Below, in pieces: positions 34,458 to 45,255 of a stretch of DNA of 64,000 nucleotides; the stretch's first letter is position 1; every line of letters starts with the position of its first letter. The notes under the pieces were generated by a model. That model saw only the letters and a program-made list of their open reading frames with translations, did not search any database and had not been told where the DNA came from. The stretch lies in the NCBI GenBank assembly GCA_951640165.1, contig OX621241.1, positions 6,086,001 to 6,150,000 of the forward strand, read 5' to 3'. The stretch comes from Pseudoips prasinana (taxonomy: Eukaryota; Arthropoda; Insecta; Lepidoptera; Nolidae). The position numbers were made by a program, and so were the translations under genes.

Positions 34458-35612
34458 ATCATACGGCCAAGCTGATGGTTACCGTAACCGGTAATGAGTC
34501 TTCTGGCTCTTTCCTGCATTAGATAAAGCTTTGGCGACTTTGTTCACGCGCAAGACTACAGATGAACTTAAAAACGTTATTGCCTGTACTGTTTCTGTGT
34601 GGTGGAGATACTTCCCAGTCGATCTGCTTATATAGCGACAACCGCAATGCTCTACCTCATGGGCTTCTTAGTGACAGTCGGGTAAAAAGAAATATAATAC
34701 GCGTACTTCCAAAGCTTGTCATGGTTATTAGCACCGACAGAACCATTAACTGTGTAAGATAATATCTGTCAACCATGTTTCTTTGGCGACGCCCTCTATA
34801 TGCGTTTTGTCGACCATTAAAATGTTAATTCTACATCCGGTTTTATGTCTAAACTTTTATTCGTTTACATTGAATATATTTTCAGAATAGTTTAAGCTTT
34901 CGATTCGGAGCAATCAATTCTTCTCGGGTGTTAAGAAATTACTCCTAATTTTGCTTTTAGTAGTGAATTTCGATACACACCGGCCCTATTATTATATATT
35001 GGTTTAGTATATCACATACAATTTGTAAGGGTTAATTAGAACCATAATAATTTCGTAAGATAGCCAGTTATAAAATGGTTAAATGAACAAATTTGTATAA
35101 AAGTAGTAACATGAGGTATTAATGGGAGGATTTGAGTAGGTATATTTTTTACAAATTTAACTCAAATATCGTTGGTATTTAGGTTAGAAATGCTATTACT
35201 TAAGAAATAGCATGAATTATTATTTCACCGTACCAGATACTGTGAATAAAATAATCATTTATTATCCCCGAAGTTTATATGTTTAAATGTTTACTTATGT
35301 AATGATGAGTTCATCAATGCGGTCGCTGAAGACGTTAGCAAATCGAAACTGATTGCAAGTTACCTAGCTGATCTCACAGCTTGCATACGCATTTTAGATG
35401 AGGAACTAAATTAAATGAAGGGAAGGTGTGGCATAAGGTACTACTTCGGTGCCCTCGCGTTTCGTGTTCGATTGTACAAAACGAGGAAAATTATTTGAGT
35501 GACACATACTTATGTAGTTGTTATATATCATTTGGTTAAAAATGGACCGGTGTATCGTAAGTGACAAATTTATTATTTAACTACTGCAATCTAGAAGCTG
35601 TAAAAAATCTAT

Positions 35613-35989
35613 GATGATGATGTCCTCTCGGTCGAATTTCGACCACGGCGGCCATTCTCAATGGAGATTAGCCAATTGCGCAGGACATATTTATAGTGCA
35701 CAAGTGTGTGCGCAGACACAGGGGCACTTTCTATTCCATCACTCTCATGATCCGATGGGACGACTAGCGACACGACCGGAAGGAGGTCAGGTACAGGACC
35801 GACGGCTTTACTTGCTCTCCGAGGCACGGGGGTGTAATACCGCCAACTCCCAGACTTCGGGCTGATACTGGGAAATTTCTTTTTACGGAAAAATCCCAAA
35901 ATCACTTTTTTTCGGCCCGTACTGGGATTTGAACCCAGGACCTCGTTTTCTGCGGTTGAACACGCTACCGCTAGACCAACGAGGCAGTC
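35613..35989 (-). mobile_element. Full-length SINE (family D) with 9-bp target duplication
   Basis: AAAATCTAT occurs at 35604-35612 and 35990-35998, directly outside the element. On the minus strand it begins CTGCCTCGTTGGTCTAGCGG, has the B-box-like GGTTCAAATCCCAG, passes through CGTGCCTCGGAGAGCAAG and TCCGGTCGTGTCGCTAG, and ends in a short CAT repeat. The open frames seen on both strands here (135 and 84 codons) come from the repeat and are not genes. Confidence 0.85.
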
Positions 35990-35998
35990 AAAATCTAT

Positions 35999-37239
35999 AT
36001 ACGATATCGAAAACAAAGAAATGTCTCAAATGATCAAAAGCTGGGCCATCGGTATAAAAATTTAATAGTATTTTCACTGATTTTCCCATTTAAATAATGT
36101 CCTACTTTATCGTGCAGAAGCCAAGCCAGTATGTGAATTTGACGTAACAGCGATTAATAATATGCATTTGATATGGATTTTTTTTGCCAAAGTTTCCTAA
36201 TCTAATCTTTCCTAATTAAAAATATGTCGATAAAAGGGTGCTTACTAAAGAATAGTACGCACGAATTAAAACGGGTAAGTAAATGTCATATTACATTCGA
36301 TTTGCCGTATTATTTAAAATGAAAAAAAAATGCAATACATAGTCTCCAATAAGTCGTCGCCTCTTGCATAACACGAAGATGATTTAACAAAAGCTTCAGG
36401 ACAATTTTGACACTGCATGACTTTTGGCAGTGAAAGTATAATTTACAATAAGGATACACGAGAACCCAATTTATTGCTTCAAGACCTTTTATTGTACAAT
36501 CAACTGATTGATTTATTTTGTTCGACGAAACATGACTTTTAGACGTCGTAAAAGGATCTCGATTAAATGATAATCATAATGACAACTCATTTTAGAGAAT
36601 AAGATTTCATCAGTTTTAAAGATGGCATTATATTGTTAGCCAAGATGAAATGCTGAACACAGAGAATACGATATAAAAAGTCGTTATAAATCACATACAG
36701 TGAAGCAGACGAGATTAAAAACGTGTTCTACTAGGTATCGAAAATAAATAACCAATGGCAATTCCAGGTCACACATCGCCAATAAATAAAGATAAAACTG
36801 TACTTATCATTAAAAAACCCATTGAACTAAATAGCAAGACAAATTGCCTTTCATTCATATCGGGAAACATTGTACACTAACTGTATAAATTGCGCGTCCA
36901 CGTTGCGCCCGCGCCGCGCCGCGCCGTTGCCAAAAACATGAAGGGGAACATTCGCGGCATGTACGATGTGATTCACTGTACAATTATTGGACATTGATTT
37001 AGTAAATACTTTGAAGATGTTTTGGTTTCGTCAAATGATAAAACATGTAGAGTAATTAAATAAATAAACGTTAACCGAATTGAACAAGAAGCCTTTAAAT
37101 TTAAAATTAACATGAGTCTTTTTTAGTCCATATGGTTTTAGCACAAGCAATAGATAATAATATTTTAACGAAGTGTTTGAAACAAGACTATAATACTTTT
37201 ACTAGATAGCTAATATAAAATTTGTACAAACTTTATTTC
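35999..37239. other. Intergenic, no gene seen
   Basis: AT-rich. One GC-rich patch at 36893-36935 (GCCCGCGCCGCGCCGCGCCG) stands out; it could be simple sequence or a regulatory island. Confidence 0.45.
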
Positions 37240-37291
37240 AATGTGTATGTGTTCAATAAAAACATTTACTTTCTTCTTTCTTTCTTTCTAA
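37240..37291 (+). repeat. Retroposon-like tail: AATAAA plus TTTC repeats
   Basis: TTCAATAAAAACATTTACTTTC runs into TTCTTTCTTTCTTTC. The same architecture ends the 189-bp insertion at 5.85-6.03 kb, suggesting that both are retroposed 3' ends of one group. Confidence 0.4.
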
Positions 37292-37979
37292 TGTATATAT
37301 TTGCAGTAATGCAGTAAACGATATTAATAATACAGAGTTCCACATCAACGCAATTAATTCGCCATTTCCCAATTAAATTGTCATAAATCGCATTTACACA
37401 TAAAGATAAATGATAAACAAGGCTTAAGACAACTTACACCATTGACGTAGTTGTAGCACATGGTGTGAATACTTTTGCGAATAATAAATATCCAAAGGAA
37501 CAAAGTAAAAAACAAGTGAACATGAGTGTTTGTATGTTCGCAGTTCATATCTGGTGGTAATTTATTGCGGCGCCATATTGCATTGCGGTGCGATGCGCCG
37601 GCGCACGCTCTGTAATACCACCTCAATCATTATATCTTAGAATAACTAATCAGAAAAATGGCGAACAATATAAATTACTATTCTAACTAGTTTGATCAAT
37701 AGGTTTGTGGTTGTAGGCTATTTTGTTACAATACAATGATTCTATTTCTGGTAAAAAAATATTTCCTTCCTCGATACAATCATTTTAACCGACATAAAAG
37801 TCGCGCACGTGTAAATATTACATAATCTATTCCCAAAATGGTGAACAACGTGCGGCAGTATAACGAATTGTATGATTTCAGCAAAGCTACTTTTCTTCCG
37901 TTCTATTTCTTGTCCTTCGTATAGAGTAAAAAATATCGAATAGAATTTGCAATTCCTCGGAGTAGTTTGCAAGTACATC

Positions 37980-38265
37980 TACTTTATCGGTGGCCATAAC
38001 TCGTCTGGACAGGTTCCGTAGGCGGGTTGGGTTGCAATAAAAAGCGGGGTGGTTACCGAACGGACGGGGTCGTCGCCCCCGCGCGGCCTTCCCCCTGCCC
38101 CCTGCGGCGCAAGGACGTCGCCCGCGCGTTGCATTGCATAACCACTCGCACGCAACGACTTGATACCGTTCCGAGATGCGCGCACCGAACTCCTCGCTGT
38201 GTCGTCGTCGCATAGGCTGCGCTCGCGCACCGGAATGAAAATAAAAGCTAAAGTACCCGTCCGCA
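37980..38265 (-). promoter_or_regulatory. CpG-rich block, possible minus-strand promoter/5' exon
   Basis: About 280 bp of high GC and CpG (for example GCCCCCGCGCGGCCTTCCCC and ACGTCGCCCGCGCG) in an AT-rich neighbourhood. Three overlapping minus-strand frames are open here, as expected by chance from composition. At its downstream edge a minus-strand ATG at 37997-37999 (GTTATGGCC) opens a short, protein-like 36-codon frame (DKVDVLANYSEELQILFDIF) to a stop at 37887. I infer a possible transcription start of an unseen host gene; no further exon was found. Confidence 0.3.
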
Positions 38266-38269
38266 TAAA

Positions 38270-40187
38270 CCGATCAATTGGTATTCATATAAACGTCAAT
38301 TATTGACGTTTTTATACAGCGACTATGCGTTATTGACTTAATCTATTGTAATTAAACGATTTTCACTTTCCATTAAAGTCGCATCGTTTATATGCGTCCA
38401 ATGTGATTTATTTATGATGTTGCGAGAAACAACTGCCAATTCAGTTTACAGCCCAACATTCGCGGTAGCATAAGTTCATTAGAAATTGTGTGTTTATCTT
38501 ACAAATAAGAACGCGATCTTGACGGTTGTGGCCTTTCGAGTTTCCTCGATACATAACAAGTAAGGAAAATTCTTAGCCCGGTTTTCTAGGTAGTACTAGA
38601 TTTTGCATTCCCAAGGACCTCGTTAATATTCAGAGCGTATTTACATGCCTCCTTAGATAGACTAATGGTAGGGGGCCAATTGAGTCTCGGGCATGCATCT
38701 ATAATTATTGTAGAACTGGAATCGAAAAGGTGCGACTTATAAATAAAAGACCCTTGATTCCAACAGCAATAAGTATTGTTCAATGTCATCAATCCAACAC
38801 ATCGTTATAGAAAGTGGAATGCAATCACAGACTAGGTAGATATGTCTATTGGGAGAAACCTTGTTTTCGGCATCTATGGAACTACATAACTTCGGCTAAT
38901 AGGGTAGAAAACTCTTTCGAAAAAAAGCATCTGTATTTCAACTTTAATAATAATCCTAACTGATATTACAAATGCTACTGCTACTCAACCAAAATCATTC
39001 GCCATTTGCCAGGGGTGCGACAAAAAAGGACTGCTCCTAAGGAATAGAAAAATAAGGAACTTCGTTCCAATAACAGCGTATATTAGTCTCGTATAATCTA
39101 GTCTGTATTCATCATAATTACTAAAAGTATTGCTCTTATAGCAATAAGCAATTAAAACAGTTCGTATCTCAACGCAGCATGAGCGAACGACTACCCCTGG
39201 CTCGCATCCGGAGTTATCTACAACTACCCGCACTTTGCCCGGGCGATTATACTAGTACCCGCGTTTCAAACGACTCAAGACAGGTAAAAATAACAACTGT
39301 TCGATACTAAACAGATACCTAACTCCCTTAATGATAGGGTCTTAAATTGTTTGGAGCACCAATAATCTATACCTTTTTAAATCAAACGACCTAGCAGCAA
39401 CAGAACAGTAAAGTAAACATTGACACAAAGTTCATTATAAATTGTAGTACCCTGTTAAATATTCGAGGGCGTTGCTAAAACTAGGTGACTTACTTGCATA
39501 TTTAGTGAAGTAATTATGGCATAAGTTCGCAAGGCTGGTGAGTACAGCGGATATAACTACTAGCCATTAACTGTCCTAAATATGAAGCAAATCTATATAA
39601 ACCGTATTGAAAATGCAGCTACATTATAATCTGATATTTTCTATTAAAATGGACAGAATTATTCTATAAAAACGATACAATTTTATTGGCCCAATAGATC
39701 GATTATTACGATTATACGATTTAACGAATACTTAATAAGGTGGAATGGCTTGGCTAACATAAAACGATGTACGGTCTATATTTTTTTATATACAACATAT
39801 AACGTAATTAACGCACTTCCTGAAAATAGTTTGTTCAGAATCCTTTACTGAATAGTATTATATCATTTTTAATATAGGTAATTTTTTATTCAAAAATAAT
39901 TAAAACTACGGAAATTATTCTCATATCAACCCTGTAGAGTCAAAACCAATTGAAATGGACCGTAAGTCTAAATAAGACTTAGAAATCGTAGTTTTATTTG
40001 TATTCATACAAATTCCATCATTCAATACAAAATAAAGAAAAATAATCTCTATTCCAAGAAACTAATTTAGTAAATAACAATGCATGTACATGTTAAATAA
40101 AAAATGCAGGGTATGTATTATGATTACAATATAATATTCTAATTGGGGTGTTTGAGGGTGAGCGTTAATTACGTTACATGTTGTATA
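38270..40187. other. Gene-poor stretch
   Basis: No gene is seen. AAACGTCAATTATTGACGTTT at about 38291-38311 is a short palindrome. The block ATAAGGAACTTCGTTCCA at 39053 is shared with 18.9 kb. The rest is AT-rich. Confidence 0.45.
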
Positions 40188-40189
40188 TA

Positions 40190-40623
40190 CAGGGTTACTG
40201 GTAACTCGACGTATTCCTTGCAGGACGTCATAGTAGGGTTAAAATGCAACAAATTAAGCCACCAAATGTTCTACCGAAATTCAGTAGTTTTTGAGTTAGT
40301 TCGATTTTTAGAGTTTTTATGAATAATCCCAGATTAAATCATTTGAAACCAATTTAAAAATTATTTACGGCGCGACAGTACAGAAATTTTAAGTTATTAT
40401 CGTAGTTGATGCCGTAGCAGATCTTTGTTAATAATTAAAAGTTCAAAAATGCCTTAAACCTTGGCAAATATCACTAATCAAACATTTTTTTTTTTGTAAT
40501 TTTTGTTATTACTCCATACAAATTGTTGTCTAGTGCAAAAATAAAATACTACGCCTGATGTACAAATTACTAGGAAAATATCCTTATCTTATCAGCTATC
40601 CAAAAAGGTATGAATGTTAATAC
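40190..40623 (+). repeat. Left terminal inverted repeat of the DD41D element
   Basis: It matches the reverse complement of 42167-42599. Landmarks in order are TGGTAACTCGACGTATTCCT, GGTGGCTTAATTTG (in complement), ATTTACGGCGCGACAG, AAACATTTTTTTTTTGTAAT and ATCTTATCAGCTATC. Similarity ends near AATAC at 40623. Confidence 0.9.
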
Positions 40624-40782
40624 AAAGTCATGGACTACATTATGAAAATCGTTTTTGATTTAGTACAGGAAGACGTGCGTCTCACAAAAAGGTGATTATT
40701 CGGAAAATCAAATAAAACAATTTCGTGAATGTTATTATTATTTTTAATAAATTTCAATTTAATAACTTTTATGACATACATT

Positions 40783-41865
40783 TCACACGTCTTGTTCGAT
40801 GTGCTGCCCTCGGTTTCGAATACATGTTCTTATTCGCTTCCTCATTTCAGTTTTTGTGATTCTTGATGTGATTGTTGCCCTCATCTGGTCCGCCGCATCT
40901 GTTATTCTCTCCCTTAGTTCTTCAATTGAATTTACTGGGGTCACATAAACTAGGTCTTTCATATGACCCCAGACGTAAAAGTCTAGGGGCGTCAGATCAG
41001 GGCTTCGCGCAGGCCACGGAATCGGCCCACCGCGCCCTATCCATCGGTTTGGATAGTTTTCATCCAGCAATTGTCGAATTGTGATTCGGAAGTGGGCTGG
41101 ACATCCGTCATGTTGATAAATCATGTTTGCTCTTCTTTCTTCCGGTACATCCGCGAGCAGTGGTGTTAAATGATTTCTAAGGAAATCTTCATAAAGTTCC
41201 CCATTTAGTGTTCGGGGTAAAAAATGTGGGCCGATCAATTTGTCGTCGATAATACCCATCCAAACATTAAGCGAGAACCTACGCTGGGATGCGGTTGGTT
41301 TCAGTTTTTTAGGGTTTGCTTCTGCTTTCGGTGCCCAGTAATGTAAGTTGTGGTAGTTTGTGATACCATCACGGTCAAAACATGACTCATCGGTCCACAG
41401 AATGTTTTTTAAAAAGTTTTCGCCTTCGGCGTCGGCATTCAGCATGAAACGACAAAATTCAAGCCGTCTCGGCGGATCTCCCTCTTCTAATGACTGGACT
41501 GGTTGGTAGTGATATGGATGTCGGCCTGACAAGTGAACTACAGACCAGACTTTCCACTGTGACATACCAAGCTCACGCGCTACGATGTTTGTCGATATGT
41601 TGGGGTCGTCAATAAAACGTTGAAGAATCAGCTCTTCGTCGTCAGCCGTGTATCTCCGGGAACGACCAGTGTCAATTTGCCTGGTTCTTTGGACGCTGCC
41701 AGTTTCAGATATTCGCCGATAAGTCGATCCGAAGACACTAACGTGTGGGAGTCGGCGGTTGGGAAAGCGAAGTCCATATTCTCTCCGCGCTTCAGCAGCG
41801 TTACCGTCACAAAGTCCGTAACAGTAAATTATGTCAGCGTATTCAGGATTAGAATATGCAGCCAT
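40783..41865 (-). CDS. Mariner-superfamily transposase, intact, DD41D
   Basis: This transposase mobilises the surrounding element by DNA cut-and-paste into TA. The first minus-strand ATG (41863-41865) gives MAAYSNPEY and 360 residues; an in-frame GTG nine bases upstream is not credible as a start. Residues 1-60 form a first helical DNA-binding unit (PEYADIIYCYGLCDGNAAEARREY), and about 70-115 a second (ISTNIVARELGMSQWKVWSV). The catalytic triad is D159 (LWTDESCFDRDG), D253 (YQHDGCPAHF) and D295 (SPDLTPLDFYVWG), with 41 residues between the last two. DD41D marks the rosa-like branch, distinct from DD34D mariner and DD34E Tc1. No stop or frameshift breaks the gene. Family assignment is strong; activity is inferred. 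Confidence 0.93.
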   Translation of the reverse strand: MAAYSNPEYADIIYCYGLCDGNAAEARREYGLRFPNRRLPHVSVFGSTYRRISETGSVQRTRQIDTGRSRRYTADDEELILQRFIDDPNISTNIVARELGMSQWKVWSVVHLSGRHPYHYQPVQSLEEGDPPRRLEFCRFMLNADAEGENFLKNILWTDESCFDRDGITNYHNLHYWAPKAEANPKKLKPTASQRRFSLNVWMGIIDDKLIGPHFLPRTLNGELYEDFLRNHLTPLLADVPEERRANMIYQHDGCPAHFRITIRQLLDENYPNRWIGRGGPIPWPARSPDLTPLDFYVWGHMKDLVYVTPVNSIEELRERITDAADQMRATITSRITKTEMRKRIRTCIRNRGQHIEQDV

Positions 41866-42166
41866 AGTCAGCACTTATGAAGGCACAGCACAGCACGAGA
41901 GCAAGATACGCGATAGGGATAGCCAGATAACAAAACACGAGCTTGCGCGACGTAGAGTTGAGACTGACTAACGCTGACGACCAGAAAATCGCACCCCGAG
42001 TCATGCCGAGAGAACAATAGTAACCAATCACAAAGCTTACCGTGTGTTTGGAGTTCAAGCTCAGGTAAAACTACGAATTCTACGAATAACAAACAAAATG
42101 TTGATTGTCTCACAATTTTACCTGCTCCCCATAAAACTCTTCTCTACCCTGTCATACATGCAAAAG

Positions 42167-42599
42167 TATTGACAATCATACCTTTCTGAATAGCTGATAA
42201 GACAAGGATATTTTCCTAGTAATTTGTACATCAGGCGTAGTATTTTATTTTTGCACTAGACAACAATTTGTATGGAGTAACAACAAAAATTACAAAAAAA
42301 AAAATGTTTGATTAGTGATATTTGCCAAGGTTTAAGGCATTTTTGAACTTTTAATTATTAACAAAGATCTGCTACGGCATCAACTACGATAATAACTTAA
42401 AATTTCTGTACTGTCGCGCCGTAAATAATTTTTAAATTGGTTTCAAATGATTTAATCTGGGATTATTCATAAAAACTCTAAAAATCGAACTAACTCAAAA
42501 ACTACTGAATTTCGGTAGAACATTTGGTGGCTTAATTTGTTGCATTTTAGCCCTACTATGACGTCCTGCAAGGAATACGTCGAGTTACCAGTAACCCTG
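42167..42599 (-). repeat. Right terminal inverted repeat of the DD41D element
   Basis: Reverse complement of the left repeat. It begins near GTATTGACAATCATACC and ends CGAGTTACCAGTAACCCTG directly before the TA duplication at 42600. Confidence 0.9.
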
Positions 42600-42604
42600 T
42601 ATAA

Positions 42605-42790
42605 TAGCAAGGTAATACAGCAAGCGGTTCACTTGATGGTAAGTAATCACCGCCGTCGCCCATAGACACCTACAACACCAGAGGGGCTGCAAGTACGTTG
42701 CCGGCCCTTGAGAAACAAATAGGCTCGCTTTTGAAGGTTGTCAGGTGATGCCGGTTCGGAAATACCTCCGCAGTTAATTGATTCCTCAGA
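42605..42790 (+). repeat. Common lepidopteran repeat with CACCAGAGGGG block
   Basis: CAAGCGGTTCACTTGATGGT, CGCCCATAGACACCTACAAC and CCAGAGGGGCTGCAAGTACG occur in the order I know from lepidopteran genomes. It abuts the right edge of the DD41D element. Fragments of the group are at 25.97 and 32.25 kb. Confidence 0.6.
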
Positions 42791-43458
42791 GAGGTAGCTA
42801 ACTAGATAGTAGACCTATCCAATAACATACCTTGTCCATACTAAACAGTAGAAGTAGTAGTAATTTAATACATACTTAAAAATGTGACATCGTTCACTAC
42901 GGGAAAGAACTCACTAGTCACCAATTTAGAGAATCCGCATGATGAGATGTTCACTGAAGCAATAGCTTTAAAAGCTTCTTACCTGAAACAAAGATAGATA
43001 TCGTTAGTGGATGGAATGGTACGGATATGTTGCGTAATACGTATGCCAATCGTTCAAGATCAATGGAAGGAGATAGAACGTTTTGACAAGGGTTCATCAT
43101 GGTTGAAAAAAAAATGTAACTGGAATATTTTGGTATTGTACGTCATAGTAAAAATCCACTTAATTTACGTACGACGTTTTAGTGGCAACTCCAGCTGCGT
43201 GGATTTAAGTTCTTAAACGAACTAATTCTCACTGCCTATTGCCGATTCCGTAGGAATTAAATTAATTCGATCATATTCCTAATCTATATCATAAACCGAA
43301 CCTCCGATCAAAATTTACTGACTTGTTTAAAATAATAAGTATAAATTAAGCAAGAAGACCATACATTGTCCTAAAAGTAGTAAGTCTAAAGCTAAAAGAA
43401 ATAACCAATTTTTAAACCCTATATGCAGCTGTAACCGGATGATCGTAGTTCAATTTCT
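42791..43458. other. Intergenic, no gene seen
   Basis: AT-rich. The open frame at 43007-43216 has no domain and I treat it as chance. Confidence 0.45.
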
Positions 43459-43525
43459 GTACCCATCCGTGCTTCCGAGGGCACGCTGTCTATCCCGCCC
43501 GTAGTCATTAGACAACATTAATCAT
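43459..43525 (-). repeat. Family C repeat fragment, inverted
   Basis: CGTGCTTCCGAGGGCACGCTGTC is the reverse complement of the GTGCCCTCCGAAGCACG block of family C; ATTAGACAACA follows as expected. Confidence 0.5.
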
Positions 43526-44084
43526 TGCCTATATGACTACATAAATGACAAATTGTTCAAAGAATATACAGGTTTTGTATTAATGGAACTGGAGTTGTCT
43601 TATGTAATTTCTATGATTGGCACATGACAACGGCTAGTACATGCATGTGGTTGATTCCCGTTACTTCAGTGGGACGCGATAGACTCCCATGTTCCTATTA
43701 TGACCACAGAGACCGATAGTATTGCATTGCGTTACTTATTGCGAAATAGAGAATGGTAAATGTCGCCACTAGAAATATTAAGGTCTGTTAAAATATTGTT
43801 TTAAATTTGCATTGCTACTATTCTGATCTTTAAGTTGAATAGGTGAGAGAGAGAGATGTTAGTCAAGAAGGTTTTTGCTGATTGAGCTACCAGATATTAG
43901 AGGCGAGCTAAAGCTCAAGGCGAATCTCAAGCTAAATAAAGCTAAAAAATAGGTATCCCGCACTAGAAGGCACCGTCTTCTGCGTTTGAACTAATGCAGC
44001 TACGCTACGGTTCTGATAAAAATTAATTGAAAGCATATTCCTTATATATATCCATTAATATCCTATGAAAAACACAGGGGCAGT

Positions 44085-44132
44085 GTTACCGTAGTGTCAG
44101 AGTTGTTTAAGCCGCCCAGTAGGGCTCTAACT
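44085..44132 (+). repeat. Family C repeat fragment
   Basis: GGCAGTGTTACCGTAGTGTC, AGAGTTGTTTAAGCCGCCC and AGTAGGGCTCTAAC match the start of family C. Confidence 0.5.
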
Positions 44133-44837
44133 TTTATATTTGGTCCGGCATAATTGTTAAGGCGCCAACATTTTATACTATATTCCCGAAAAAGTAAAAA
44201 GTTTGGAAAATTATATATTATTTTCAGTGGATATATTCAAACATATTTTAACAAAGGTTAGCGCCGAAAATTAAATGAAAGAAAACCTTCAACATACCTC
44301 AATACTTCACTACAAAATTAAAACCACATAAAAGAAGAGGAAACATTTAGTATAATAAAAAAACCAATAACAATGAATGACAGGCCAATTTCAGATCATA
44401 ATAAACTCAATAAATAACAAATCAAATGTTAGTATAAATGGCCAATCAGCATCAACGTTTAGAGAACGCCAAAGGAAACAAAGGATTGGCAAACTAACCA
44501 TTTATATTGTAAATATCAGCTCAGTTTCGCAACCACAGGTTTTGCGCAACTTTACCGCAAATATTGCGTATTATCAATCTTAATCCGTGTGTGTACCGGA
44601 TAGAATATAATACATCCTAGCCGCACTTTGGCATTTATCCTACAATATTTTTTTATACTATTAAATAAGACAATAATAGCCTTATCCTATGACACCACTC
44701 ACACGTTGGCGGTTGGCGACCTTTCACCGGTTCCCGATGAGCGTTGGCGACTTGGGCCACCCCTAGGACCACAACAATTAACATAATAATGCTAATACCT
44801 TGCGTGTCTTTCTAAATTCTCATTAGAGATACATACA

Positions 44838-44940
44838 TAAGTGTATACACATATCAGTAGTCTGGTTACCATAGTACAGGTTCTGCTGAGTTTGGGATCA
44901 GATGGCAGTGTGCTTAGTAGAACCAAGACATTTATTTTAT
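44838..44940 (+). mobile_element. Family B SINE body, headless
   Basis: ATCAGTAGTCTGGTTACCAT, AGTACAGGTTCTGCTGAG and TTTGGGATCAGATGGCAGTG match the 3' body of the SINE at 15.3 kb. The tRNA head is absent (5' truncation). Confidence 0.65.
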
Positions 44941-45129
44941 TTATTTTCAACCAGTGTTTCCCGTAGTATTTATTCTCTTGAATGTTCAAACTTTATTATA
45001 GACCTACTTTATATGAAGCAAGTCAGCCTTACTTGACACTAGCCGAAAATTAGAAGATTTTTGTAGTTATTTAACACTAACTGTTAAGTCGGGTGTTTTA
45101 TGATTAAGTAAGAAACGTCCAAACACCCT

Positions 45130-45173
45130 ATATTTGCTATTTTATGTATATATACAAATAAAATAGCAAATAT
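45130..45173. repeat. Perfect hairpin, 15-bp arms
   Basis: ATATTTGCTATTTTA (45130-45144) and its exact reverse complement (45159-45173) are separated by 14 bases of TA-rich loop. It ends two bases before an RTE tail fragment. Confidence 0.8.
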
Positions 45174-45174
45174 T

Positions 45175-45255
45175 ACCGGCAATTGTGGAGATCTTTGGGG
45201 GAGGTCATTATTCAGCAGTCGGGCAGCTTTCAGATGATTATGATGATGATACAAT
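45175..45255 (+). mobile_element. RTE-type LINE tail fragment
   Basis: CCGGCAATTGTGGAGATCTTTGGGGGAGG, CAGCAGTCGGGCAGC, then a GATGATTATGATGATGAT tail. It corresponds to the last part of the 16.0-kb RTE relic. Confidence 0.6.

Larger units (their letters stand above)
40190..42599 (-). mobile_element. Complete DD41D (rosa-like) mariner element with 430-bp TIRs
   Basis: The 2410-bp element is flanked by TA (40188-40189 and 42600-42601). Terminal inverted repeats 40190-40623 and 42167-42599 begin CAGGGTTACTGGTAACTCGA and are nearly identical over about 430 bp, with only scattered mismatches. The transposase gene fills most of the interior on the minus strand. The region 41866-42166, between the start codon and the right TIR, probably holds its 5' leader. 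The gene's stop lies about 160 bp inside the left TIR. Long, well-matched TIRs plus an intact frame point to a recent insertion. Confidence 0.92.

Noticed and set aside
35609..36016. 135-codon minus-strand and 84-codon plus-strand open frames
   Set aside because: Both lie within a full-length SINE with target duplication, and neither resembles a protein family.
37979..38266. Several overlapping frames of 62-108 codons in the GC-rich block
   Set aside because: Stop codons are rare in GC-rich sequence, so multiple overlapping open frames are expected by chance. Only the short ATG at 37997-37999 is mentioned, with low confidence.
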